Source: Flavobacteriales bacterium
Lineage (GTDB): Bacteria > Bacteroidota > Bacteroidia > Flavobacteriales_F > PHOS-HE28
Direction of reading: 5' to 3'
Assembly (NCBI GenBank): GCA_016705545.1
Contig: JADIYA010000006.1
Coordinates: forward strand, 372,001-436,000
DNA length: 64,000 bases
Position 1 is the first letter of the stretch, and every line of letters starts with the position of its first letter. The translations under genes were made by a program, and so were the position numbers. The notes beneath the pieces were generated by a model. That model saw only the letters and a list, made by a program, of their open reading frames with translations, had not been told where the DNA came from and made no database searches. This document shows, piece by piece, positions 51,024-59,547 of the stretch.

Positions 51024-52019
51024 CTATTTCACCCTCCAGCTCGGCGGCAAGCCCTGTTCGATCTCGATGTTGCCGAAGCGGCTGCTCGCGCGAGCGCCCG
51101 TGGCTTTGGCCCAGGGCGCCATGCGCGCAAGGCCTTCGGCCAACGTGGTCTCACGGCGCTTGCCGAAGATGCGCTCCACCTTGCTGTGGTCGCTGAAGGC
51201 GAAGACGACTTCATTGCGGGCGTCGAGGTGCTTCAGCTCACCCTTGACCCCCATTGCATCTTGCACCAGCGCGGCCAGTTGGTTCACCGTGTAGGGCGTA
51301 TCGGCGCCCACGTTGAAGACCTCTCCGAAGGCCGAAGGCGTGAGCGCCGCCGTGGCGATGATGGGCGCGATGTCGCCGATGTAGGTGAAGGCACGCTGCT
51401 GCTCGCCATCGCCGAAAACGGTCATGGGCTGGCCCTGCATCAACTGGTTCATGAAGATGCCCACCACGTTGCGGTAGCGGTCGCCGAGGTTCTGGTATTC
51501 GCCATAGACGTTGTGCGGCCGCACCACCACGTACTCCAGCCCGAACATGTGGCGCGCGGCATAGAGGTCCATCTCCACAGCATACTTCGCTACTCCGTAG
51601 GGGTCCTCGGGCTTGGGCACCATGTCCTCGCGCATGGGCGGCGGCAAGGCCCCGTACACCGCGATGCTGCTGGTGAACACGAAGCACTTCACCCCATGCC
51701 GCACGCTGGCATTGATGAGGTTGATGCTGCCGATGAGGTTGTTGGTGTAGTTGAAGCGCCGGATGAAGTGGCTGAGCCCTTCGGCGGCATAAGCGGCCAG
51801 GTGATACACATAATCGAAGCGGTGCTCGGCAAAGAGGCGCTCGACCAGCTCATGGTCGGTGATGCTGCCTTGCACGAAGGTGGCGCGTGGATCCACCTGA
51901 TCGGCGAAGCCGCCGCTGAGGTCATCGAGCGCCACAACGGTGTGGCCCAGCGCGAGCAGTTCCTTGACCACATGGGCGCCCATGAAGCCGGCGCCTCCGG
52001 TTACGAGTGATACGGGCAT
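51024..52019 (-). CDS. NAD-dependent epimerase/dehydratase (nucleotide-sugar)
   Basis: A 331-residue extended SDR: TGGAGFMG (7-14), VFTSSIAVYG (catalytic Ser), YGVAKYAVE with the Tyr and Lys of YxxxK, RPHNVYGEYQNLG, and VFNVGADTPYT. It most resembles UDP-glucose 4-epimerase or UDP-glucuronate epimerase. It likely supplies sugar nucleotides for the neighbouring GT4. ATG 52019 is chosen for the Rossmann start; CATCTTCG lies upstream. Substrate not determined. Confidence 0.9.
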   Translation of the reverse strand: MPVSLVTGGAGFMGAHVVKELLALGHTVVALDDLSGGFADQVDPRATFVQGSITDHELVERLFAEHRFDYVYHLAAYAAEGLSHFIRRFNYTNNLIGSINLINASVRHGVKCFVFTSSIAVYGALPPPMREDMVPKPEDPYGVAKYAVEMDLYAARHMFGLEYVVVRPHNVYGEYQNLGDRYRNVVGIFMNQLMQGQPMTVFGDGEQQRAFTYIGDIAPIIATAALTPSAFGEVFNVGADTPYTVNQLAALVQDAMGVKGELKHLDARNEVVFAFSDHSKVERIFGKRRETTLAEGLARMAPWAKATGARASSRFGNIEIEQGLPPSWRVK

Positions 52020-52085
52020 GCGAATGAATCGGGGCGAAGATGGCGGTTGAAGACGATGGAAGGTGCGTGCGGATGCCAGCTGCAA

Positions 52086-53039
52086 TCAACCAAGGTGCTT
52101 CTTCAGCGCTTGCTGGATGCGTGCGTTGAGGTCGCCGGTGTCCGCTGGTACGAAGGCCTTTCCGGTGATGCGCTCGTACAATTCCACGTAACGATCCGTG
52201 ACGCTCTGCACGAAGGCGTCGTCCATAGCGGGCACCTGCTGGCCCTCCTTGCCCATGAAGCCGCCGGCGATGAGCCATTCGCGCACGAACTCCTTGCTCA
52301 ATTGCTTCTGGCGCTCGTCCTTGGCCTGCCGCTCAGCATAGCCATCGGCGTAGAAGTAGCGCGAGCTGTCGGGCGTATGCACCTCATCGATGAGCAGGAT
52401 GCGGCCATCGGGCGCTCGGCCGAACTCGTACTTGGTGTCAACGAGCAGCAGGCCGCGTTCCTCCGCCATGCGTGATCCTTCCGCGAAGAGTGCCAGCGCG
52501 TATCGGCACATCGTGTCCCATTCCTCCTTGGTGCACAGGCAGCGCGAGAGGATCTCCGCCGGGGTGATGTCCTCGTCGTGGCCTTCATCGGCCTTGGTGC
52601 TCGGGGTGATGATCGGCGCGGGCAGGCGATCGCTCTCCTTCAAGCCTTCCGGAAGCGAGGCGCCGCAGAGCATGCGCTTGCCTTCGCTGTAGGTGCGCCA
52701 GGCATGGCCTGCGAGGTAGCCGCGCACCACCATTTCCACCTTCACCGTCTCGCAGGCGCGGCCGATCACCACGTTCGGGTCGGGCTGCGCGATGGCCCAG
52801 TTCGGAGCGATGGCCGCCGTGGCTTGCAGCATGTGCCAACTGAGCTGGCTGAGCACCTGACCCTTGTGCGGGATGCCGCGCGGCAGCACCACATCGAAGG
52901 CACTGATGCGGTCGCTGGCCACCAGGATGATGCGCCCGTCGCTCAGGGTGTACACATCGCGCACCTTGCCGCGATAGACCTTCTGGATCAACGGATGGCT
53001 CAGTTCACTGCGGATGAGCGTGGTATCGGTCGTCGTCAT
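52086..53039 (-). CDS. purC: Phosphoribosylaminoimidazole-succinocarboxamide synthase (PurC)
   Basis: 317 residues from the internal ATG at 53039. SAICAR synthetase joins CAIR and aspartate with ATP in purine synthesis. Signatures are YRGKVRDVY, LVASDRISAFDVVLPRGIPHKGQVL, VVRGYLAGHAWRTY and LIDEVHTPDSSRYF, all at normal spacing. The length is normal for PurC by itself, which supports translation as a separate protein. In many Bacteroidota purC lies directly downstream of phoH, as here. Confidence 0.9.
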   Translation of the reverse strand: MTTTDTTLIRSELSHPLIQKVYRGKVRDVYTLSDGRIILVASDRISAFDVVLPRGIPHKGQVLSQLSWHMLQATAAIAPNWAIAQPDPNVVIGRACETVKVEMVVRGYLAGHAWRTYSEGKRMLCGASLPEGLKESDRLPAPIITPSTKADEGHDEDITPAEILSRCLCTKEEWDTMCRYALALFAEGSRMAEERGLLLVDTKYEFGRAPDGRILLIDEVHTPDSSRYFYADGYAERQAKDERQKQLSKEFVREWLIAGGFMGKEGQQVPAMDDAFVQSVTDRYVELYERITGKAFVPADTGDLNARIQQALKKHLG

Positions 53040-53999
53040 GCTCTTCAAGATCCTTTTTCGTCCAGCGTCCGCGAATGCGCCCAGCACGCGTGTCACCAGC
53101 TCGTGCCGGATCACGTCGCGCACATCGAGCTCGATGATGGCGATCCCCGGCACCTCGCGCAGCATCTCGACCGCGGGCATCAATCCGCTGGGCTGGCGGT
53201 CGGGCAGGTCCACCTGGGTCACATCGCCGGTGATGACGAACTTGGCGTTGCGGCCCATGCGCGTGAGGAACATCTTCACCTGCGGGAGCGTGGCGTTCTG
53301 CGCTTCATCGAGGATCACGAAGGCATTGTCGAGCGTGCGGCCGCGCATGAATGCCAAAGGAGCGATCTGGATCACGCCCTCCTCCAGGTATTCGCTCAGG
53401 CGCGCAGCGGGGAGCATGTCCTTCAGCGCATCGTAGAGCGGCTGCAGGTAGGGATCAAGCTTCTCCCGAAGGTCGCCGGGCAGGAAGCCGAGGTTCTCCC
53501 CCGCTTCCACCGCTGGCCGGGTAAGGATGATGCGGCGCACACTGCGCTCCTTCAGCGCCTTCACGGCGAGGGCCACCGCCGTGTAGGTCTTACCGGTTCC
53601 GGCCGGACCGATGGCGAACACCATGTCACTCTCGCGCACGGCCTCCACCAAGCGCTGCTGATTGGGCGTGCGGGCTTTCACGCGAAGTCCCGCGTTGCCG
53701 AAAACAAGCACCCCGTCCTCACCCTCTCCGCCATCGCGGGGCGCATCACCGCCGCCCATGATGTCGTCGAGCACCTTGCGCGGCAGCTCGTTGTAGCGCG
53801 CCACATGCCCGAGCAGCTCGGCGAAGCGCGCGTCGAAGAGCGCGATGTCGTCGGGAGCGCCGCTCACCTTCACGGTGTCGCCGCGCGCCACAAGGCTGAG
53901 CTTGGGGAAGAGGCCGCGGATGATCCGCAGGTTGGCGTCGTTGGCGCCGAGGATATCCACGGGATCAACCCCCGTGATGGTGATCAGCTTCTCGCTCAA
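52086..53999 (-). CDS. phoH-purC: PhoH-type ATPase fused in frame to PurC (fusion may be an indel artefact)
   Basis: One open frame of 637 residues. Residues 1-320 are PhoH-like: a KH-like N-terminus (GANDANLRIIRGLFPKLSLVARGD), Walker A GPAGTGKT (131-138), and DEAQNAT (231-237), a P-loop ATPase probably acting in RNA metabolism or as an antitoxin-like nuclease. Residues 321-637 are SAICAR synthetase. At the junction the frame reads GRKRILKSMTTTD; if AAAAA (53054-53058, T5 on the plus strand) had one base less, PhoH would end GRKGS-stop and PurC would start at its own ATG. Given other indels in the window, two genes are the safer assumption. Confidence 0.8.
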   Translation of the reverse strand: MSEKLITITGVDPVDILGANDANLRIIRGLFPKLSLVARGDTVKVSGAPDDIALFDARFAELLGHVARYNELPRKVLDDIMGGGDAPRDGGEGEDGVLVFGNAGLRVKARTPNQQRLVEAVRESDMVFAIGPAGTGKTYTAVALAVKALKERSVRRIILTRPAVEAGENLGFLPGDLREKLDPYLQPLYDALKDMLPAARLSEYLEEGVIQIAPLAFMRGRTLDNAFVILDEAQNATLPQVKMFLTRMGRNAKFVITGDVTQVDLPDRQPSGLMPAVEMLREVPGIAIIELDVRDVIRHELVTRVLGAFADAGRKRILKSMTTTDTTLIRSELSHPLIQKVYRGKVRDVYTLSDGRIILVASDRISAFDVVLPRGIPHKGQVLSQLSWHMLQATAAIAPNWAIAQPDPNVVIGRACETVKVEMVVRGYLAGHAWRTYSEGKRMLCGASLPEGLKESDRLPAPIITPSTKADEGHDEDITPAEILSRCLCTKEEWDTMCRYALALFAEGSRMAEERGLLLVDTKYEFGRAPDGRILLIDEVHTPDSSRYFYADGYAERQAKDERQKQLSKEFVREWLIAGGFMGKEGQQVPAMDDAFVQSVTDRYVELYERITGKAFVPADTGDLNARIQQALKKHLG

Positions 54000-54051
54000 G
54001 GTTCAGCGGCGGTGTGTTGAGAACTTCCCGGAATGGCGTTTCACCGCCCTC

Positions 54052-54059
54052 TAGTTTTG
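54052..54059 (+). promoter_or_regulatory. -7 element TAGTTTTG before the SAM hydrolase gene
   Basis: An exact TAnnTTTG, 34 bases before the ATG at 54094, in the divergent gap between phoH and this gene. Confidence 0.5.
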
Positions 54060-54093
54060 ACCGCCCGAAGGTAGAGGCTATCCACCGCGCGCG

Positions 54094-54900
54094 ATGGCGA
54101 TCATCACCCTCACCACCGACATGGGCACCAAGGACCACTATGTGGCCGTGGTGAAGGCGGCGATCATGCAGCAGGAGCCGGGCGCCACGGTGGTGGACAT
54201 CACCCACGAGGTGAAGCCCTTCCACACCGCCATGGCGGCGCATGTGGCGCGCAACGCCTTCCCCGCCTTCCCGTCCGGCAGCATCCACATCATCGGCGTG
54301 AACCCCGAGGCCGATGCGATCACCGCGCACGTGGTGGCGCGCCACGAAGGGCACCACTTCATCACGGCCGACAACGGGATCCTGCCGCTGGTCTTCGAGG
54401 GCAAGCCTTACGAGGCTTTCGAGCTCACCATGAAGCTCGACGACCACCACGCCGCCTTCCCCACGCGCTCCGTGTTCGTGAAGGCCGCGTGCCACCTGGC
54501 GCGCGGCGGAACGGCAGAGACCATCGGCCGACGCATGCCGAGCCTGCGCGAGCTGATCGGCTTCGCGCCATCCATCCAGGAGAACGCCATCTTGGGCCGC
54601 GCCACCTACATCGACCATTACGGCAACGTGATGACCAACATCAAGCGCGCGCTCTTCGACGAGATGCACGGCGGGCGCGCGTTCCGCATCCGCTTCGGCC
54701 GCACCGCCAACGACCTCGCGAAGATCCACACCACCTATGGCGACGTGCCCAACGGCGTGTGCCTGGCCTTCTTCAACGCCAGCGGGCACCTGGAGATCGC
54801 GGTGAACAAGGGCAGCGATGGCAATGGCGGCGGCGCCTCGAAGCTGCTGGGCCTGCACGAAGGCGACCCCGTGCGCGTGGAATTCAGCGCGAAGCGCTAG
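54094..54900 (+). CDS. SAM hydroxide adenosyltransferase (DUF62 family)
   Basis: A 268-residue protein of the DUF62/duf-62 family that hydrolyses S-adenosylmethionine to adenosine and methionine. Signatures are ITLTTDMGTKDHYVAVVKAAI, VDITHEV, HIIGVNPEAD (replaces DPGVG), ITADNGILPLVF and the C-terminal TYIDHYGNVMTNI. ATG 54094. The gene does not overlap neighbours; a separate promoter precedes the T9SS operon. Cytosolic; physiological role in Bacteroidota unknown. Confidence 0.92.
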   Translation: MAIITLTTDMGTKDHYVAVVKAAIMQQEPGATVVDITHEVKPFHTAMAAHVARNAFPAFPSGSIHIIGVNPEADAITAHVVARHEGHHFITADNGILPLVFEGKPYEAFELTMKLDDHHAAFPTRSVFVKAACHLARGGTAETIGRRMPSLRELIGFAPSIQENAILGRATYIDHYGNVMTNIKRALFDEMHGGRAFRIRFGRTANDLAKIHTTYGDVPNGVCLAFFNASGHLEIAVNKGSDGNGGGASKLLGLHEGDPVRVEFSAKR

Positions 54901-54968
54901 GGCCACGTATCCCCGGCTCGCTACGTCCATCTTCCGAAAGAACGCCTTCTTCGGGTTTGACAGGGCGC

Positions 54969-54976
54969 TACTTTCG
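54969..54976 (+). promoter_or_regulatory. -7 element TACTTTCG before the T9SS operon
   Basis: TACTTTCG, a TTCG variant, lies 7 bases before ATG 54984 and is the only promoter-like box seen before the operon. Confidence 0.45.
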
Positions 54977-54983
54977 GCCGGGC

Positions 54984-57900
54984 ATGAACAGGATAAGGAG
55001 TGCGTTGAGTGGAGCATTCGCAACGATGGCCGCGGCCGCGTGCATCGGTCAGGCACGCTTCATCGAGAACAAGGGGCAATGGCCCGATGCCGTGCGCTAC
55101 CGGGCCGAGCTCGATGGCGTGGTGCTTTGGGCGCAGGACGATGCCGTGCTCTTCGACCTCTTCGACGCGAAGGCCCTGCACGATGCCCATGCCAATGTGA
55201 ACGACCCTTTGCCTGAGACACTGCGCCACCACGCCGTGCGCATGCGCTTCGTGAGCGCCACCGCCGGAGCCAGGGCCGATGCAGCGCAGAAGCTCACGGG
55301 CCATCACAGCTATTTCCTGGGCAGCGATCCGAAGCGGTGGGCGGGCGGTGCGCGCGCTTTCGCGGAAGTGAGCCTGCGGGAAGTCGCGCCCGGTTGCGAT
55401 GCTGTGTTCCGCGCAGGGCGCAGCGGCGCGAAGTACGATCTGGTGATCGCCCCGGGCGCTGATCCTGCGGCCATCCGCATCGCTTTCGAGGGCGCCGACA
55501 AGGTGGAATTGCGCGGCGCAGCGCTGGTGGTGCATACCTCGCTCGGCAGGCTCACGGAGCGCATCCCGATCGCCTACCAGGAGATCAATGGCGAACGTCG
55601 GACGGTTCACTGCCGCTACACGCTGAATGATGCCGTCGTCGGCTTCAGGCCCGGCGACTACGATAAGCGCCACCCGCTCATCATCGATCCCACCTTGCGC
55701 TTCGCCACCTACTCAGGGTCCTTCAGCAACAACTTCGGCTACACGGCCAGCTTCGATCAGCTCGGCTTCCTCTACGCCGGCAGCACGGCTTTCGGCAATC
55801 AGTTCCCCGTCACCACCGGCGCGTACCAGACGCAATGGGCCGGCGGCGCAGGCCAGCAGAACGGCGGCACCGACATCGCGATCACCAAGTACGACACCAC
55901 GGGCACCTTCCTCGTGTGGAGCACCTACCTCGGCGGCAACGGCGATGAGATGCCGCACAGCCTGTATGTGGATGGCAATGATCAGCTCGTCGTACTTGGA
56001 ACAACCGGCTCCACGGATTTCCCGACGCCTGCCACCACCTACGACAACAGCTTCGGCGGTGGCAGCGCGGTGACGCCCGCCGGACTGGGCATTTCCTATC
56101 CCAATGGCAGCGACATGGTGGTGGCGCGCCTCAGCCTCGATGGCAGCGCACTGATCGGCAGCACCTATCTCGGCGGCGCCGCGAACGATGGCCTCAATAC
56201 CGCCACCGGATTGAAATTCAACTACGCCGATGAAGTGCGCGGTGAGGTGCTGCTCGATGCCCAGGGCCGCGTGTGGGTGGTGAGCTGCACACAGACGCCC
56301 AACATGCCAACGACTGTTGGTGCGGCACAGACCGCATTCGGCGGCGGAAGCCACGATGGCTATGTGGCGCGCTTCAATCCGCAGCTCACCCAATTGCAGT
56401 ATGGCAGCTACCTCGGCGGCAGCGCGGCCGATGGGTGCTACAACGGCGACCTCGATGCGCAAGGCCGGTTGTACGTGTGCGGAGGATCGGTGAGCAGCGA
56501 TCTTCCCGCGAGCAACGGTGCGGTGCAGGGCGCATTCAACGGCGGACCAGCAGATGCCTTCGCGGCTCGCTTCAGCGGGAATGGAAGCACCATAGAACGG
56601 CTCACGTACTGGGGAAGCAGCGGTTACGATCAGGCCTACTTCATCGAGTTGGATCAGTTCAGCAATGCCTTTCTCTTCGGGCAGACGAATGCGCCCAGCG
56701 GACAGTTGATCCAGAACGCGCCGTACAACATCCCCGGCGGCGGGCAGTTCATCACCAAGCTCGATCCCGAACTGAGCAACGTATTGCTGAGCTCGCGCGT
56801 GGGCGCAGGCGATGGCACACCGGACATCTCGCCCACGGCTTTCCTCGTGGATGTCTGCGACAAGATCTACACGAGCGGATGGGGCAGCAGCGCTGGCGGA
56901 TTGGGCGGCGGCCTCACCACCTCGGGCCTGCCCGTTACGGCCGATGCGCACCAAGGCACCACGGCCGGTCACGACCTCTACCTCGCGGTATTCGACATCG
57001 ACATGACCGCGCTCGATTACGCCACCTACTACGGCGGTGCGCAGAGCCCCGAGCATGTCGATGGAGGCACGAGTCGTTTCGATAGGCGCGGACGCGTTTA
57101 CCAGAGCGTGTGCGCCGGCTGCCAGAACAACGACGATTTCCCCACCACGCCGGGGGCCTGGAGCGCCACCAACAACAGCAGCGGCTGCAATAACGGCGTG
57201 CTCAAGTTCGATTTCGATGCACCGCTCACCATCGCGGCCTTCCTCGCCCCCGATACGGTTTGCGCGCCCCTGAGCGTCGCCTTCACCAACCTGAGCAGCG
57301 GCGCCACGAGCTACCTGTGGGATTTCGGCGACACCCAGACATCAACGGCGTTCAGCCCCACGCATAGCTACGCACAGCCCGGCACCTACATCGTGACCCT
57401 CACGGCCACGAGTCCCGTAACCTGTAACGGACAGGACATCGCGACGCGCACCGTGACCATCGCGCCGGCGGGTCCATTGCTGCAAGCCATGAACGACACG
57501 CTGATCTGCGGCCCGATCAATTCATTCGATCTCATTGCAACCAGCTTCGGCACGGCGACCACCTGGCATTGGAGCAGCAACGCGCAGTTCACCGACATCC
57601 TCAACAGCGCATTCTCCGACAGCACGGGCACGGTATCGCCCGCCGTGAGCGGCACCTATCACATCCGCGTGAGCAATGGCTCCATCTGCGCCGCGCGTGA
57701 CAGCGTGCAGGTCACTACTTCACTGGGCGCCATCGCCGTGAGCGGTGAGCAAGGAGTCTGCGCGGGCGATACCGCCGTGCTCACTATGACCGGTGCAGAT
57801 CCAGGCTCCAGCATTGTTTGGTCCCCGGCAGAGGACGTCATCAGTGGGCAAGGCACCTCAACGGCCCGTGTCGCGCCTGTGGAAGCGACAACCTATGGCG

Positions 57901-58490
57901 TGAGCGTCAGCTCTCCACTTGGCTGTTCGTGGGCCGGCACCGTGACCGTGAATGTCTCGCCGCTATTCGGCAATGCGGTCACAGCCACCGCCGATCAAGT
58001 GCTGGTGCTGCCCGGCACCACAGTTCAGTTGCTCGCGACACCGAGCACAGGCGTTACCTATTCATGGCTGCCCGCTGGTTCCGTGAGCGATCCCGCCATC
58101 GCGAATCCCACGGCGGTCATTCAACAGACCACCACCTTCACCGCCACCGTGAGCGACGGCATCTGCACGCGCTCCATACCCGTCACCGTAAGGGTGTATG
58201 AATTGCGCTGCGAAGAGCCGGACATCTTCGTGCCGAACACCTTCACGCCCAACGGCGATGGCGCGAACGACGTGCTCTTCGTGCGCGGCCGACACATCGC
58301 GCGCATGGAATTCAAGGTCTTCGATCGCTGGGGCGAGAAGGTCTTCGAGAGCGTTGATCCCTCATCCGGCTGGAACGGTGAATACAACAGCAAGCTGGTG
58401 GATCCGGCGGTATTCGTGTACCACCTGAAGGTCTGGTGCATCGATGGTCAGGAGTATTTCACGAAAGGGAATGTGACAGTCGTGCGATGA
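54984..58490 (+). CDS. T9SS type B cargo with DUF7948, SBBP and PKD domains
   Basis: A 1168-residue secreted protein. After a signal peptide (ends AAACIGQ) comes a DUF7948-like N-terminal domain (ARFIENKGQWPDAVRYRAEL), then SBBP beta-propeller repeats from about residues 240-730 (phrases such as LVWSTYLGGNGDE, LIGSTYLGGAANDG, LQYGSYLGGSAADG), one PKD domain (about 755-830, SYLWDFGDTQTSTAFSPTHSYAQPG), Ig-like repeats and a type B T9SS sorting domain (about 1075-1168, VPNTFTPNGDGAND, FKVFDRWGEKVFES, DPAVFVYHLKVW). Export via T9SS. The PorP/SprF and OmpA genes follow with an ATGA overlap, so this is the operon's cargo. Confidence 0.93.
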   Translation: MNRIRSALSGAFATMAAAACIGQARFIENKGQWPDAVRYRAELDGVVLWAQDDAVLFDLFDAKALHDAHANVNDPLPETLRHHAVRMRFVSATAGARADAAQKLTGHHSYFLGSDPKRWAGGARAFAEVSLREVAPGCDAVFRAGRSGAKYDLVIAPGADPAAIRIAFEGADKVELRGAALVVHTSLGRLTERIPIAYQEINGERRTVHCRYTLNDAVVGFRPGDYDKRHPLIIDPTLRFATYSGSFSNNFGYTASFDQLGFLYAGSTAFGNQFPVTTGAYQTQWAGGAGQQNGGTDIAITKYDTTGTFLVWSTYLGGNGDEMPHSLYVDGNDQLVVLGTTGSTDFPTPATTYDNSFGGGSAVTPAGLGISYPNGSDMVVARLSLDGSALIGSTYLGGAANDGLNTATGLKFNYADEVRGEVLLDAQGRVWVVSCTQTPNMPTTVGAAQTAFGGGSHDGYVARFNPQLTQLQYGSYLGGSAADGCYNGDLDAQGRLYVCGGSVSSDLPASNGAVQGAFNGGPADAFAARFSGNGSTIERLTYWGSSGYDQAYFIELDQFSNAFLFGQTNAPSGQLIQNAPYNIPGGGQFITKLDPELSNVLLSSRVGAGDGTPDISPTAFLVDVCDKIYTSGWGSSAGGLGGGLTTSGLPVTADAHQGTTAGHDLYLAVFDIDMTALDYATYYGGAQSPEHVDGGTSRFDRRGRVYQSVCAGCQNNDDFPTTPGAWSATNNSSGCNNGVLKFDFDAPLTIAAFLAPDTVCAPLSVAFTNLSSGATSYLWDFGDTQTSTAFSPTHSYAQPGTYIVTLTATSPVTCNGQDIATRTVTIAPAGPLLQAMNDTLICGPINSFDLIATSFGTATTWHWSSNAQFTDILNSAFSDSTGTVSPAVSGTYHIRVSNGSICAARDSVQVTTSLGAIAVSGEQGVCAGDTAVLTMTGADPGSSIVWSPAEDVISGQGTSTARVAPVEATTYGVSVSSPLGCSWAGTVTVNVSPLFGNAVTATADQVLVLPGTTVQLLATPSTGVTYSWLPAGSVSDPAIANPTAVIQQTTTFTATVSDGICTRSIPVTVRVYELRCEEPDIFVPNTFTPNGDGANDVLFVRGRHIARMEFKVFDRWGEKVFESVDPSSGWNGEYNSKLVDPAVFVYHLKVWCIDGQEYFTKGNVTVVR

Positions 58491-59494
58491 AAAGCTGCGC
58501 CTCTTTGCTGCTCGTATTCGCCCTGGCGTTCCGCTGCGAAGGCCAGGACATCCACTTCTCGCAGTTCTTCAACGTGCCCATGGGATTGAATCCCGGGGCG
58601 ATCGGGCAGTTCGATGGCGACTACCGGGCGCACGGCGTCTTCCGCCAGCAATGGCGATCGGTCACGGTGCCCTACCGCACTTTCGGGCTCGGCGGTGATG
58701 CGCGCGATTTCAATGGAGTCAAGGGCCTCGGCCTCGGGGCCTGGCTCTTCAACGACCGCGCGGGCGACAGCCGCATGAACCAGTTCCACTTCAGCCTCGG
58801 CGGCAGCTGGACCGAGACCCTTGATGCGAGAGAGCGCCACTCACTCACGGTCGGCGCGCAGTTCGGCCTCACCTCGCTCACCATCGACAACAGCGGCTTG
58901 AGCTTCGACGCGCAGTACAACGGCTTCACCTACGATCCGAGCCGCGACAATGGCGAGGACTTCCATCGCTACGGACTGCTGCACGAGGACATCCATGCAG
59001 GCATCGTCTATCGCTTCGTGCGCTCACCGCGCAACTGGCTACAAGCAGGCTTCGGTCTGTATAACCTCACCCGGCCCGGCGTGGGCTTCCTCAACGAGCC
59101 GAGCATCCCGCTCGATCGCCGCGCGGACCTGCATGCACTCCTCTCCTTCCGCGTGCATGACGACATCGATGTGCTGCCTGCGATGCGGCTGATGGCGCAA
59201 GGCACCTTCCGTGAATTCGACCTGGGTGCCAATGCGCGCTACATCCTGCTGCAACGCTATGGCTTAAAGCGCTCCATCCTCGCAGGCGTTCATCTGCGCG
59301 CCCGCGATGCTGGCTTCATCTTCGCGGGCCTTGAGCGCGACGATTGGACCTTCGGCATGAGCTACGACATCAACACCAGCGACCTGGTGCCCGCCAGCCG
59401 GAACCGCGGCGCCATCGAATTCACGGCGATCCGCATCTGGAAGAAACGTCCGCCGGTGCCGGTGCGATTCAAAGCTTGTCCCGAGCAATTGTGA
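58487..59494 (+). CDS. PorP/SprF-family T9SS outer-membrane protein
   Basis: A 335-residue outer-membrane protein. Signal peptide (ends RCEGQ) and the family N-terminus DIHFSQFFNVPMGLNPGAIGQFDGDYRAHGVFRQQWRSVTVPYRTFGLGGD, then beta-barrel strands with aromatic girdles. PorP/SprF proteins attach type B T9SS cargo to the surface and are encoded beside their cargo. Here the ATG overlaps the stop of the 1168-residue cargo (ATGA, 58487-58490), confirming the pairing. Ends TGATG against the next gene. Confidence 0.94.
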   Translation: MKSCASLLLVFALAFRCEGQDIHFSQFFNVPMGLNPGAIGQFDGDYRAHGVFRQQWRSVTVPYRTFGLGGDARDFNGVKGLGLGAWLFNDRAGDSRMNQFHFSLGGSWTETLDARERHSLTVGAQFGLTSLTIDNSGLSFDAQYNGFTYDPSRDNGEDFHRYGLLHEDIHAGIVYRFVRSPRNWLQAGFGLYNLTRPGVGFLNEPSIPLDRRADLHALLSFRVHDDIDVLPAMRLMAQGTFREFDLGANARYILLQRYGLKRSILAGVHLRARDAGFIFAGLERDDWTFGMSYDINTSDLVPASRNRGAIEFTAIRIWKKRPPVPVRFKACPEQL

Positions 59495-59547
59495 TGAACC
59501 AAGGATGGACACCGATGAACACGTATAGGACGTTGGCAAGCACCTTG

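Noticed and set aside
55713..57056. A 447-codon minus-strand open frame inside the SBBP cargo gene
   Set aside because: Shadow of the repeat-rich cargo; composition is not protein-like.
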